IMG/VR virus record: IMGVR_UViG_3300034284_002638
Location: 1 to 64,000 of that record
Strand: one strand, 5' to 3'
Length of the DNA stretch: 64,000 nt
From: a virus
A program made the translations under genes and the position numbers. The notes below the pieces were generated by a model. That model saw nothing but the letters and a program-made list of their open reading frames with translations, searched no databases and had not been told where the DNA came from. Of this stretch, positions 9,394-18,202 are shown piece by piece (the first letter of the stretch is position 1; each line of letters opens with the position of its first letter).

Positions 9394-10596
9394 TCATCCC
9401 AGGTTGTTGGCCCAGTAGTTCTCCGTTCTTCCTCTTCTTCTTCCCTTTCCGAGAAGGTCTATAATCGCGTCCTTAATGCCCCTGTCCCTTTCTTGGTCGG
9501 ACAAGTTGGAGTCCGTGCCCACCTGCGTTGTCTTAAGGTTCGTCGACTTGCATTTTTCATCTACCGCCTGCTTGAGGCTGTTCTCGTACCTCCATGGAAG
9601 TATCTGGGTGATGCCCACCATGTTTACGAACTTAGGACCGAATTCCTCCTCCAGCGTCTTTACAAACACATCGTTGTCATTGTCCCAATTCTCGCCGTCC
9701 GTGAAATAAAACAAATATATGTTCCACTTGATGGGATTGAACCTGTTCTCAAACATCTTGGATATGAGTTTCAATGCGGTGGAGCAGGTCGTGCCTCCGC
9801 CGTACCGGTACTTGTAGAACTTCTTCTCATCAACCTCTTTCGCGACCGTGTCGTGCCAAACATAGACACGCTCTACCTTGTCATAAAACTTACGAATCCA
9901 AGTGTCTATCCACCAACTCATGTCGCTTACAATGTCGCACTTGTACTGATCCATGGACGCGGATCCGTCCCTGGCGAAGAATATTACGGCATTGCTAGAA
10001 GGCAATTTTATCTCATTAAACTGGCGGTATCGCTTGTCGCTGTTTATGGGGGTTATGAGCCTAATCGGGTTGGCAAAGCCCGGAATCTGGTAGAGTTTAT
10101 TTATGGATCCGTCGGCACACTGCCGCTTCAGAGCTTGCTTAAGGGTTCTGGCGTTGTGCCTGAGCGATTCGGGCCCCACGAGGGCTATGTTGTTATATTT
10201 CTTGATTATCTGCTCATAGGTGTCACTCGGCTTGGGTTTCATATCAGGAAGTTCAAGTTCATCCTGCATGAACTTTAGAACCTCGTCCATGTCCACGGCA
10301 ATATCCATGCCGTCGCCCGCGTCTTGTCCGGCCTTATTGCCCTTTCCGTCGCCCTTCTGATCGTCCTTGCCTATTACATCGCCCTTTTCGCCCTTTCCAC
10401 GGCCGATACCGCCGTCGCTATCGCCGTAGACGATGTGCGGTATGTCAATCTTTGGAATTGTAACGACTATCTTTCCATTCTTTCCTCTATTTCGAAAGAT
10501 GGATCCATTCTTGATGTACTTTTTAAGTTCTTTCCTTCTTATGCCTCCGTAGACATCTTGGAAGTCCTTATGATCGGAATCTATGCGGCGTGGAAT
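9394..10596 (-). CDS. DUF444 (YeaH-like) protein, likely ATT start
   Basis: A 400-aa protein with a von Willebrand A-like core (FFARDGSASMDQY, then FYFTDGENWDND). The first in-frame ATG gives only 304 aa and begins inside the conserved region: upstream of it, the same frame encodes typical YeaH N-terminal sequence (RRIDSDHKDFQDVYGG, then IPKIDIPHIVYG and a Gly-rich GRGKGEKGD segment). The only plausible start before the in-frame stop is ATT at the listed end, three bases after AGAGGTGA, just behind the prkA stop. DUF444 proteins partner with PrkA and SpoVR. The weak start may keep its dose below PrkA. Confidence 0.85.
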   Translation of the reverse strand: MPRRIDSDHKDFQDVYGGIRRKELKKYIKNGSIFRNRGKNGKIVVTIPKIDIPHIVYGDSDGGIGRGKGEKGDVIGKDDQKGDGKGNKAGQDAGDGMDIAVDMDEVLKFMQDELELPDMKPKPSDTYEQIIKKYNNIALVGPESLRHNARTLKQALKRQCADGSINKLYQIPGFANPIRLITPINSDKRYRQFNEIKLPSSNAVIFFARDGSASMDQYKCDIVSDMSWWIDTWIRKFYDKVERVYVWHDTVAKEVDEKKFYKYRYGGGTTCSTALKLISKMFENRFNPIKWNIYLFYFTDGENWDNDNDVFVKTLEEEFGPKFVNMVGITQILPWRYENSLKQAVDEKCKSTNLKTTQVGTDSNLSDQERDRGIKDAIIDLLGKGRRRGRTENYWANNLG

Positions 10597-10610
10597 AACT
10601 CACCTCTTTT

Positions 10611-12689
10611 TCAGTCGTCTTCCGAAACGTCTCCGCGAGCGAATATGGAACTTATGTATTCCAAGACATCGGTCGCGCTCTGCTCGTTGTAGCCGTACTG
10701 GTCTATGAGCCTCTTCTTTACGGCGTCTATCTTCTCTTGGATATCCTTGTCCACGACGGTGGCTCCCTTGATATTTAGAGCCGACAACTTTATGTGATCC
10801 TTAGTGTCCTCAAAAAGCTTGGCCTCCAAGGCTTTCTTAAGCTGGGGGTTTGAGTCCCATTTGAACTTCTTGCCGCCATGGGCTAGGTGGCCAATAAAGC
10901 CAGCCAGCATCCTTCTGAAATCGTCGGCACCAACTTCAGGTATATCTATCTTCTCTTCTATGGATCGCATCAATCTTTCGTCCGGCTCCTGATCTTGCTC
11001 CGTGAAGGGATTTTTTATCTTCGTGCCGTTGATGTAGGCCATGACATTGTCTATGTAGTTTCCGCAAAGCCTTTCTATGGCATGCTCGTCGCCAACAAGG
11101 GCCTTCTGGACTTCGGCCTTAAGTATCTCGTCCAGTTCCTTCCTGGCTAGGTCTATGCAAGCCACGAATTTGGACTTGTCCTCCTCGTTGTCAAAAAGGG
11201 ACTGATGGTCTACCCCGGCCTTAAGTTCATTGAGAACCATAAAAAAGTTTATATAATCGTAGTGCGAACTCAAGCAGTTGCTAATCTTGTCCTGGGTGTA
11301 ACGACAACTTATTCCCGTCATGCCCTCGTCAGGATATTTGTCCCGCAACTCCTTCACGCTATCCTCCGTCCAGCCGGGAAGGGATCTGCCGTCGTACAAC
11401 TTGGCCTTTTCCACGAGGCTTATCTTCCCGTCCTTGTCTTCTTGAAGTCTAGTAAGAACGGACCACAGAGCGGCTATCTCTAAGGTGTGGGGCGCTATGT
11501 GCTGCTTGATCTTATCCTTGTTGTACTGGTGTTCCAGAATCTTGAGCTCCTCGCTCCACCTGAGCAAATAGGGAACATCTATCTTCACAGTCCTATCCCT
11601 TAAAGCCTCCATGGTCTGGTCGCTCTTTAGCCTCAAGAACTCAGGAGAGTTTGTATGGCCTATGAGAACTGTGTCGACAGCCACTTGCGGGAACTTCTTT
11701 GGCTTGATCTGCTTTTCCTGAGAAGCCCCGAGGAGGTCGTAGAGGAACTCCTTGGCAAGCTTTAAAACCTCTATGAATTCGACAATTCCCCTGCTGCCAA
11801 CACAGAATTCTCCGTCAAAATTGAACGCCCTAGGATCCGAATCTGTGCCAAAGTGCGGCAACTTGCCCCAGTTTATATCACCAGTAAGTTCGGTGCTATC
11901 TTGGTTCTTCTCATCCTTGGGTTGGAAGGTGGCTATGCCACAGCGGTCGGCCTCACTGTGAGTCTTGCGCACGACCCGGATGTGATTTTCCACGACCTTG
12001 CCCCAATCCCCATCATTCCTAAGAAGCAGTTCTTGCATGAACTTCTTAGACCTTGGATCCAACTCCCCGTCAACATTTAACCTGTATAGTGTCTTGCGAT
12101 CCTTCTCAGGGGTGTTTTCTACAAGTATCCTGTTGAGATCAGCAACGACATCCTTTCTCATGTCTGGAGGGAGAAGTTTGAGGGGATCTTCGTGCATGGG
12201 CGACTCGTCCTCGGACTGCGTGTATATGCCGTTTTCCTTATCGGTTGGCAGGTTGACCCACTTGAATGTGTACCACGAGCCCTCGTCGGTGAGCGAGTAC
12301 TTTTCCAAACCCTTTTTTATGCAACGAAGGATTGTGGACTTGGAACTGCCTACGGGGCCGTGCAACAGCAAGACCCTTCGCTCCGGGCCGTAACCGCCGG
12401 CGGCTCCCTTGAAAAACTGAACGAGTTGGTGAAGCGTTTCCGAAAGTCCGAATATTGGCGAATCGGAACTGTCAAAAAAATTGTAGTGTATGTAGGTCTT
12501 CCTGTATCTCTCCACTTTTGAGGTGCCCTTGCTCATGATCATATCATAAAGATACTGATATGCTGTCCTGGCAAGCTTTGGATTAGAATATACCAGATCA
12601 AGATATTCGGAGAACGACATCTCCTCGTTAAGTTTCTTGAACTTTTCTTTATCAAACTTTGAAGAAAGCTTCTTGAGAATTTCGCTCAT
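10611..12689 (-). CDS. prkA: PrkA family serine protein kinase / AAA+ protein
   Basis: A 692-aa protein, close to the ~640 aa of E. coli YeaG. Residues 70-400 form the PrkA AAA domain with Walker A GPVGSSKST (111-119); the C-terminal half is the PrkA kinase-like region (YDGRSLPGWTEDSVKELR; AFIGHLAHGGKKFKWDSNP-like helices near the end). The start MSEILKK is chosen over an upstream ATG that would add 25 unrelated residues running through the terminator of the next gene. PrkA phosphorylates or remodels target proteins during starvation or sporulation. It is the first gene of the PrkA-DUF444-SpoVR operon. Confidence 0.92.
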   Translation of the reverse strand: MSEILKKLSSKFDKEKFKKLNEEMSFSEYLDLVYSNPKLARTAYQYLYDMIMSKGTSKVERYRKTYIHYNFFDSSDSPIFGLSETLHQLVQFFKGAAGGYGPERRVLLLHGPVGSSKSTILRCIKKGLEKYSLTDEGSWYTFKWVNLPTDKENGIYTQSEDESPMHEDPLKLLPPDMRKDVVADLNRILVENTPEKDRKTLYRLNVDGELDPRSKKFMQELLLRNDGDWGKVVENHIRVVRKTHSEADRCGIATFQPKDEKNQDSTELTGDINWGKLPHFGTDSDPRAFNFDGEFCVGSRGIVEFIEVLKLAKEFLYDLLGASQEKQIKPKKFPQVAVDTVLIGHTNSPEFLRLKSDQTMEALRDRTVKIDVPYLLRWSEELKILEHQYNKDKIKQHIAPHTLEIAALWSVLTRLQEDKDGKISLVEKAKLYDGRSLPGWTEDSVKELRDKYPDEGMTGISCRYTQDKISNCLSSHYDYINFFMVLNELKAGVDHQSLFDNEEDKSKFVACIDLARKELDEILKAEVQKALVGDEHAIERLCGNYIDNVMAYINGTKIKNPFTEQDQEPDERLMRSIEEKIDIPEVGADDFRRMLAGFIGHLAHGGKKFKWDSNPQLKKALEAKLFEDTKDHIKLSALNIKGATVVDKDIQEKIDAVKKRLIDQYGYNEQSATDVLEYISSIFARGDVSEDD

Positions 12690-12733
12690 CGTAATGCCTT
12701 TCGTGTTTAAATATTCTAGTGTAATCAAACTAA

Positions 12734-12761
12734 AAAAGCACGGCACAAAGGCCGTGCTTTT
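12734..12761 (-). terminator. Rho-independent terminator
   Basis: AAAAGCACGGC and GCCGTGCTTTT form an 11-bp stem with a 6-nt loop, flanked by A and T tracts so that it can work in both directions. It follows the stop of the zinc-ribbon gene (minus strand) and precedes prkA, separating the two transcription units. Confidence 0.85.
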
Positions 12762-12793
12762 CATTTGAACCTAAAATGGTTAGCACAAACAAC

Positions 12794-13144
12794 TTACTTA
12801 ACTTCTCCGAAATGATTTCCGCTGGATATGTCGTCTATCTTTCGATACGGCTCGGGGCCAACCCTGGATGCCCTTTCGGCGGCCTTCCTCTGGTCGCGCA
12901 CGCCGCCGGGCTTGTCCATGTTATGCTTGAACCTATAATCGTGACCCTTAGACTCGCTGTTCCACCTGTCAGTTCCGACCGGATTGGCAAAACTAACCGA
13001 GGGGCACCCAAATATTTCAAACTTCTTAGAAGAATTGCACTTGGGGCACTTCGCAGATTTGACCGAATCTTCCTTTTCCGCTATCTTTGACCAAACATCA
13101 TAGACTTCATTGCATTTTCCGCACTGCATCTCATATCTCGGCAT
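12794..13144 (-). CDS. FmdB-type zinc-ribbon protein
   Basis: A 116-aa protein beginning MPRYEMQCGKC, with CxxC pairs at residues 8/11 and 33/36, the pattern of the FmdB (CxxC_CxxC_SSSS) regulatory family. The rest is polar and basic (RWNSESKGHDYRF, RKAAERASR). FmdB-like proteins are common small accessory proteins in bacteria and T4-like phages, with a proposed but unproven regulatory or nucleic-acid-binding role. It overlaps the upstream gene by 14 nt and ends at a terminator, so it is last in its operon. Confidence 0.8.
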   Translation of the reverse strand: MPRYEMQCGKCNEVYDVWSKIAEKEDSVKSAKCPKCNSSKKFEIFGCPSVSFANPVGTDRWNSESKGHDYRFKHNMDKPGGVRDQRKAAERASRVGPEPYRKIDDISSGNHFGEVK

Positions 13145-13403
13145 CGTTCTGTCCTTCTGTTAGTTTTTTTATCGTCGTGAAAGCCGTTTCAAAAGCTTTT
13201 AACTTGTAAGAAAGGCTTCTCAATCTCCAAAAAAGAGATTTTTCGCATATTTTTATGGCGCAATTAAGGATGTGCTGATCCGGGTTGTCAAACTGGGTCA
13301 TGGATATCAACTCGGCGGCGTCGGGCATCAAGAACTTGGTCTCGTCAAATTCCTCGTCCTCTCCGCTATCCTCATCATCTTCACCGAAATAAAATCTCTT
13401 CAT
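13131..13403 (-). CDS. Conserved phage protein, acidic N-terminus
   Basis: A 90-aa protein. The start MKRFYFGEDDEDSGEDEEFDE is chosen because the preceding ATG lies deep in the upstream gene. The N-terminal 25 residues are strongly acidic; a conserved-looking helical section follows (DNPDQHILNCAIKICEKS, then WRLRSLSYKLKAF). It resembles a small protein that recurs next to zinc-ribbon genes in T4-like phages, but I know no function. Overlaps neighbours on both sides. Confidence 0.7.
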   Translation of the reverse strand: MKRFYFGEDDEDSGEDEEFDETKFLMPDAAELISMTQFDNPDQHILNCAIKICEKSLFWRLRSLSYKLKAFETAFTTIKKLTEGQNDAEI

Positions 13404-13867
13404 GAGCCTCCAGCGTGTAAATATACATTGTTGCACTGCTCCCACAAATTTAAAACCGCCATCTCGTTGACGGTCAATCTACTTGTGCCGAATCTTTTGA
13501 GAGCCCTATAAAAAGGAATGTCCGATCTATCTATCCATTCTTTTAAAACAAAATTGCCACAACCCTCACTATAGTCAACTAACATGCTTTGGATGCTAGA
13601 TTTAGAAGAGGCAATGTCAAAGTTTCCTTCAAAGTCTCTCACGGCAACCACCGTCGGCCCTATCTTTATCTCGGAGCCCGCTTGCTTGGAGATCTTGACT
13701 CCAAGCCTAGAAGCCCACTGAAAAAGGGGCTTGTCTAGGTTTAATTCTAGAACAACCTCCCAATCCGGCAGTCGCTTTCTGAGGGAGTACCAAGATGCAA
13801 ACGCCATCCACTCTTGGTGCGGAGAGCAATCGCATGATATAGCTATCTTTAAACTTTGATCGGGCAT
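13400..13867 (-). CDS. Unknown protein, possible glycosyltransferase-like N-terminus
   Basis: A 155-aa protein. It opens with a Rossmann-like strand and turn (LKIAISCDCSPHQEWMA) followed by a helix of the sort seen at the start of glycosyltransferase or sugar-nucleotide domains (WYSLRKRLPDWEVVLE), but it lacks a DxD and is short. The C-terminal part has CGNFVLKEWIDRSDIPFY. The start ATG is preferred to a TTG one codon upstream. Overlaps the downstream gene by 4 nt. No firm family. Confidence 0.6.
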   Translation of the reverse strand: MPDQSLKIAISCDCSPHQEWMAFASWYSLRKRLPDWEVVLELNLDKPLFQWASRLGVKISKQAGSEIKIGPTVVAVRDFEGNFDIASSKSSIQSMLVDYSEGCGNFVLKEWIDRSDIPFYRALKRFGTSRLTVNEMAVLNLWEQCNNVYLHAGGS

Positions 13868-13871
13868 CAAC

Positions 13872-14048
13872 TTAAGAATAGTTTGAAAAGCGCCGAATTT
13901 TAGTCTTGATCTTGAAAGAATGCGGGCTCGTCATCCGGAAGACCCTCCCGTGCTGGGCCATTCCGCCGGTGCCGAGAGCTCCGGTTGCTGTTAACTTTGG
14001 GCCCGAACCTTTGCCACCCTCTGAGACCAGCCATTCCTTGAAGCTCAT
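13872..14048 (-). CDS. Small basic phage protein
   Basis: A 58-aa protein beginning MSFKEWLVSEGGKGSGPK and ending in a Lys/Arg-rich segment (SFKIKTKIRRFSNYS). Its ATG overlaps the stop region of the upstream gene, so it is coupled to it. The Gly-rich middle (GTGGMAQHGRVFRM) suggests a flexible chain. Start MSFKEW parallels MKFSEW of its upstream neighbour, which may reflect a short shared leader. Function unknown. Confidence 0.55.
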   Translation of the reverse strand: MSFKEWLVSEGGKGSGPKLTATGALGTGGMAQHGRVFRMTSPHSFKIKTKIRRFSNYS

Positions 14049-14317
14049 CTTTTGTTCAGAGCGGTCAGTATGTCGCTTTTTGAGCGCGAAGCGTCCGCAA
14101 TCTCCGTGGGATCCGTGCTGCTCTTCATTTTATTGTCATAAATTTGAGCAACTTGCTTGCTCGCCATCTTTGGGTTCTTTGACTTCATCAAAACAGATCT
14201 GATGTTGTCTACGGTAGTATCTTTCTTTTTTACGGAGGTCTTAATCCCCCCTCCAATCAAGGACTGGATGGGGTTGATCTGATTTTCTCTGATTACGATC
14301 CATTCGCTGAATTTCAT
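14045..14317 (-). CDS. Small phage protein, unknown
   Basis: A 90-aa basic protein beginning MKFSEWIVIRENQINPIQ. It is rich in Lys, Ser and Asn with predicted helices (DNIRSVLMKSKNPKMASKQ; SKSDILTALNKR). It ends overlapping the next gene. Proteins starting MK/NFSEW are frequent in T4-like phages near structural or tail-associated genes, but this one cannot be assigned. Confidence 0.6.
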   Translation of the reverse strand: MKFSEWIVIRENQINPIQSLIGGGIKTSVKKKDTTVDNIRSVLMKSKNPKMASKQVAQIYDNKMKSSTDPTEIADASRSKSDILTALNKR

Positions 14318-14329
14318 GAAATTATGTAT

Positions 14330-15679
14330 TCACATGGATCTTATTTTGTCCATCATCAAGGTTGTGGAATGACCCGAAACCATTGGAAAAAAGCAGACCT
14401 CGCGTGCAAATTCAGATCCGACGGGATCCGAGTATTCCGAGCCCTTGACGAGGACTTCCGGACATACAAGTTTGACCAGATTATGCGGGGTGTCCTCATC
14501 AAATGAAACGACAAAATCCACGCATTCCAACGATGAAATCATCGCTTTTCTATGCTCCAGACTGTTGACCAAACCGTGAGCCTTTTTCTGCCTCTTGACG
14601 CTATCGTCCGAATTGAGAGCGACCACAAGCTTGTCCGCACGAGATTTGGCAAACTTCAAAAGTTCCATGTGGCCCGGATGAAGAATGTCAAAGCAGCCAT
14701 TAGCAAAAGATAATGAAAAGTCTCTTTTGGAAAAAATTCTGGGGTCTACAAACTTAGAAGAACATATCTGATACGGGTGCAATGGGCTATTGTGATCCCG
14801 TTCAATATACCTAGAACATGCATCAAACGATATTTCTACGGCCTTTCTTATGTCTATAGAATGAGCCATACACATTGAAAGAAACGCTATAAACGCATCG
14901 CCGGCTCCAATAACAGACCTGGGCGTCTTCTTTACAATGGGCCTATATTCAAACCATGAGCCCTGGACATTTCCCACCACCCCATCGCCGGCTTGAGTTA
15001 TGACAACGGCTTGGCAATCCGTCTCTCTCATAAAATATTCACACTGAAGCCTCCAGTCAAAATGGCCGCTCATCTCGGCAGCCTCCTTGGAATTGGGTTT
15101 TATTATGGTACAACCCTTCCACCTATCAATGGGGTGCTTTTTTGGATCAACTATTGTAATGGATCCCTCTCCAATGCTCCTTATAAAATCACTTCTTCCC
15201 TTCAGCAAGCCCTTGTCGTAATCGGAGAAAATCACGACATCAAACGGCTGGGATTCCGACAAATTTTGAAGCAACTTGTCTTGAAAAGATTTCATCAAGT
15301 CCGGCGAGAGATTATAGTTCTCGCCTTCTATGTCCAACCGACACAACGGAAAACCGCCACTGTAGAATCTCTTCTTCGTCGGGATGCCCTTAGAAAATAT
15401 GCAGCCATCCATGTTTATGTCGCCAGCAAAAACCTTCATTGCCTCATTCGTCAAGGCAAAAAGACTCACATCAAAATTAAAATTTGAAAATTGCCTGCAG
15501 ACATTAGCAGCTCCTCCAAGAACAATTTTTGGTATTTCATTTGGAGCCTTCATAACCGGTATGGGGAACTCCGGACTGACCCTGTCCGCAGAGACATCAT
15601 AGTATTCGTCCAGAATGGCGTCGCCGAAAACGGCAACTTTTGGCCTATAATCGTAAAGCCTATCAATCAAAATACTCAA
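14330..15679 (-). CDS. hldE: Bifunctional heptose-7-phosphate kinase / ADP-heptose synthase (HldE)
   Basis: A 449-aa protein with both HldE domains in the usual order. The N-terminal PfkB/ribokinase domain shows VFGDAILDEYY, GGAANVCRQ and the catalytic VIGAGDAFIAF; the C-terminal nucleotidyltransferase shows FANGCFDILHPGH, the cytidylyltransferase HxGH signature, and later VKGSEY. HldE phosphorylates D-glycero-beta-D-manno-heptose 7-phosphate at C1 and then adenylylates it to make the ADP-heptose precursor of the LPS inner core. E. coli HldE is ~477 aa. Phage-encoded, with glycosyltransferases on both sides, it probably supplies ADP-heptose for surface remodelling. ADP-heptose is also an innate-immune ligand. 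Confidence 0.92.
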   Translation of the reverse strand: MSILIDRLYDYRPKVAVFGDAILDEYYDVSADRVSPEFPIPVMKAPNEIPKIVLGGAANVCRQFSNFNFDVSLFALTNEAMKVFAGDINMDGCIFSKGIPTKKRFYSGGFPLCRLDIEGENYNLSPDLMKSFQDKLLQNLSESQPFDVVIFSDYDKGLLKGRSDFIRSIGEGSITIVDPKKHPIDRWKGCTIIKPNSKEAAEMSGHFDWRLQCEYFMRETDCQAVVITQAGDGVVGNVQGSWFEYRPIVKKTPRSVIGAGDAFIAFLSMCMAHSIDIRKAVEISFDACSRYIERDHNSPLHPYQICSSKFVDPRIFSKRDFSLSFANGCFDILHPGHMELLKFAKSRADKLVVALNSDDSVKRQKKAHGLVNSLEHRKAMISSLECVDFVVSFDEDTPHNLVKLVCPEVLVKGSEYSDPVGSEFAREVCFFPMVSGHSTTLMMDKIRSM

Positions 15680-16326
15680 AGGCCAAACGCCTCCAGCGTG
15701 AATTTAAAAGGATCCCCAGGAATTTTCTTAACTAGATCGAGCATCATTGATGCTACATCCCTAGTCTCCTTCTGGGCGTCGGGCTTGAGCCTGAGTCTCC
15801 ACAGGTGCATAAAAGCCGCCAGAGATCCCGTCCAAATAAACTGCGTCTCTAAACAGAGGGGCAGTATTACCCTGCATTGCTCCTTCGCCACTCCGGAGGA
15901 CTCCATCTCCTCATAAATATCCTTGCAGACGCCAATTGCTTCCTTGATTTTATTGATAAGATACGAATTCCTTTCGGGATCTATGTCGCCAGAACTTCCT
16001 TGCTTGCTATCCTTGGACTGAAGCCTCAATTGGTCAGGGATCCAGTACTCGTCTGAAAAATCAACATATCTCCCGCTTATGCTGTTCGCCGTGAGTCCCA
16101 CCTGATGCTTAAACAACTGCCTCTCCACAAAGACGGGGCATTGTATCCTAAATTGAAGCTGAGGGTGCCTGAAAGGCGAAGTATGGCCATGCTCCACAAG
16201 AAACTTTATGAGCCTAGAGTCCTTTTCATCCAAGGAGGCTTTGGCCTTTCCATAACTCACCCTGGCCGCATTAACGACCATAAGGTCGTCGCCGAAATGA
16301 CTGAGAAGTTCTGCTTTAATTTTCAT
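15676..16326 (-). CDS. thyX: Flavin-dependent thymidylate synthase ThyX
   Basis: A 216-aa protein, typical ThyX length. Key parts are HTSPFRHPQLQF, ERQLFKHQ in the position of the ThyX RHRxxS motif, NSISGRYVDF, and the C-terminal helix FIWTGSLAAFMHLWRLR. ThyX makes dTMP from dUMP with FAD and methylenetetrahydrofolate, so it feeds phage DNA synthesis. The signature is diverged (KHQ replaces RHR). An ATG giving MKIKAELL is chosen, though its Shine-Dalgarno AAGGAG is only one or two bases away; an upstream ATG would add ten residues. The stop overlaps hldE. Confidence 0.9.
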   Translation of the reverse strand: MKIKAELLSHFGDDLMVVNAARVSYGKAKASLDEKDSRLIKFLVEHGHTSPFRHPQLQFRIQCPVFVERQLFKHQVGLTANSISGRYVDFSDEYWIPDQLRLQSKDSKQGSSGDIDPERNSYLINKIKEAIGVCKDIYEEMESSGVAKEQCRVILPLCLETQFIWTGSLAAFMHLWRLRLKPDAQKETRDVASMMLDLVKKIPGDPFKFTLEAFGL

Positions 16327-17158
16327 TCTCCTTTGAAACTTCAGCCCAAGAAACAAAACTTGGACGGCTTGATTCTAATATCCGCTTGCCTCTTGAGGCG
16401 AGAGCACTTTTGCTTCTCATGGCATGGACTATGGCGGGATCAACGACTCTCCTCGTTCCCGTCATGTACTCTTGAAATTCCCAAGGCGAGCCGTCCGGGA
16501 GCCTGTCGCTCAAAACTCCGGTCCACTCGCTGGCCCATATGTCCTCGTGTCTGGCGTGGAATCTGTCCTCGTAGTTCTTGCTGAACATGTGGGACAGAAC
16601 GGCGACAAAGACTTCCTCCGGAAGGTCGAGACCCCTGTTCTTCTGAAATATCCTGAACCTCTCCGAGGTTTCCATGGCCATGCGAGCAAACGGCTTTTTG
16701 CACATCCAGAAGCCGCCATTCGTACTGTACTTTGTCCTTTGAACGACTCCGAAGTCGCGATACAAGTCCGCCATTAGGGCGTTGGGGAGTCCCCACCAAT
16801 CGGGACGACGGGTTTGGGGCGAGTTCAAAGGAGACTCCAAAAAAGAGTGCCAAGGATCAAGCCCGATTATGTCGCAAAAGTCCTTGGGAGGCTTACGGAC
16901 AAAGTAGTGATCGCTGTCTATGAAAACAAACAAGTCATAGTCAAGCTCACAGACTTTCAAAAGATATTTGAACTTCCAGTACTGCTTAAAGTCCAGGTCT
17001 ATTCCCTTGTCTAGTTCGCACGAAGCTGTACCAAAGATAGGTTCGTCCGAAAAGGTCAGAATATCGTGTTCCAAGCCCGATTCACGAATGGAACTCACAA
17101 GGCTCTGCAACATGAACCTGTATTCGCCCCACGCAACCGACCAAATTAAAGTCTTCAT
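16316..17158 (-). CDS. GT-A family glycosyltransferase
   Basis: A 280-aa protein starting MKTLIWSVAWGEY, with a hydrophobic strand leading into the metal-binding DSD (81-83) in DLFVFIDSDHYF, then TNGGFWMCKKPF, a segment typical of GT8/DUF-type GT-A enzymes that line the sugar site. A HARHEDIWASEWT segment follows. It probably transfers a hexose from a nucleotide sugar. It is paired with the GT-B enzyme just upstream (6-bp gap) and precedes thyX and hldE, so it belongs to the LPS-remodelling cassette. Confidence 0.75.
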   Translation of the reverse strand: MKTLIWSVAWGEYRFMLQSLVSSIRESGLEHDILTFSDEPIFGTASCELDKGIDLDFKQYWKFKYLLKVCELDYDLFVFIDSDHYFVRKPPKDFCDIIGLDPWHSFLESPLNSPQTRRPDWWGLPNALMADLYRDFGVVQRTKYSTNGGFWMCKKPFARMAMETSERFRIFQKNRGLDLPEEVFVAVLSHMFSKNYEDRFHARHEDIWASEWTGVLSDRLPDGSPWEFQEYMTGTRRVVDPAIVHAMRSKSALASRGKRILESSRPSFVSWAEVSKENEN

Positions 17159-17164
17159 AATTTT

Positions 17165-18202
17165 TCAACTCTGTGCGTAATTTAATACAGCGTTCCACTT
17201 CCTTTTTGCAGAGGCGGAATCGCACCATATTTCACGGGAACAAGCACTAGCCAGTCGGCTCATTTTTCGTCTGAATTCATAGTTGGAAAGATCAATCATT
17301 GCCTCCCTAAGTTCATCAAGGTCGTTCCACAAGTATCCCGTTCGCTGATCCCACACCATATTGGGAAAGTTCCACTTGTTGGGCGCAACCACAGGACAGC
17401 CCGTCAGCTGCGCCTCCACAACAGCACGGCTTTGGTTTTCTATAAACTCGCGATTGCAATTATAAAGAAAAACATCAATAGACTTGAGAAAATCAACAGT
17501 TCCAACTTGGTTGGCTCCCAAAAGGCTCCACTTGTCGGAAAAGTCAAACCAATCGTACCTCTTGGCCAGAGGAGAACTCCACCCCATAACCTTGTAAGAA
17601 GCGGGAATTGAAATGGTGGCCGATTCATAAAAGACGGGAAAGTCCTCAGAAAACTTGAGGAAGTCATCGCGGCTTACCTTGCCACAGACAACCGTGGGGC
17701 GACGGGGTCTGTCAAAATAAGGCCAAGTGGAACTGTCAAAGTAGTTGTCCAGGATCGCAACCTTCTGGTCGGGCTTTACAGAAAGTATTGTGGGCGACAC
17801 ATGGTTGAAGTGAAAGGGCGATGTGAACAGGCAGCAGTCAACCTTGCCCTTGACTATGCCGTCCAGCTCTTCGCTGGTCGTCCACATCATGTCGTTTGAC
17901 CAAAGAAATTTAAGATCCAAAGATCTTATGAAATCCAGCCGCTCAGCCTCCTTAAAAAGCCTGAAGTTGCAATTGGCATATGCGAACCCCTTGGGATTTT
18001 TAGGAAGACCTGGGGGCATGCAGTACTTGATGCCCAAAGCGTCCAAGAAATCAGTGTTGTGCTTCTCGTTGAGCCTTCCAGCGTCGTTTGGTATGCAAGT
18101 AATATTGAAATCGTCCTTCAGCAAGACCAACAAGTCTTTCAGTCGCGTATCCGCACCACCTAGATCCGATATCCACTGAAAAACATAAAGATCGGTCTTC
18201 AT
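17165..18202 (-). CDS. GT-B family glycosyltransferase (GT4-like)
   Basis: A 345-aa protein with the two-Rossmann layout of GT-B enzymes: an N-terminal WISDLGGADTRLKDLL loop, and a C-terminal GT4-like half with VDVFLYNCNREFIENQSRA, VVEAQLTGCPVVAPN (the E-x7-E-like donor-binding region) and helical end. Donor and acceptor are unknown. A single-base spacing separates it from the cupin gene upstream, indicating one operon. Confidence 0.8.
   Translation of the reverse strand: MKTDLYVFQWISDLGGADTRLKDLLVLLKDDFNITCIPNDAGRLNEKHNTDFLDALGIKYCMPPGLPKNPKGFAYANCNFRLFKEAERLDFIRSLDLKFLWSNDMMWTTSEELDGIVKGKVDCCLFTSPFHFNHVSPTILSVKPDQKVAILDNYFDSSTWPYFDRPRRPTVVCGKVSRDDFLKFSEDFPVFYESATISIPASYKVMGWSSPLAKRYDWFDFSDKWSLLGANQVGTVDFLKSIDVFLYNCNREFIENQSRAVVEAQLTGCPVVAPNKWNFPNMVWDQRTGYLWNDLDELREAMIDLSNYEFRRKMSRLASACSREIWCDSASAKRKWNAVLNYAQS

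Noticed and set aside
9226-10278. A 350-codon open frame on the plus strand
   Set aside because: It lies opposite the DUF444 gene and partly spoVR, whose products are clearly recognisable; the antisense translation has no motif or sensible composition.
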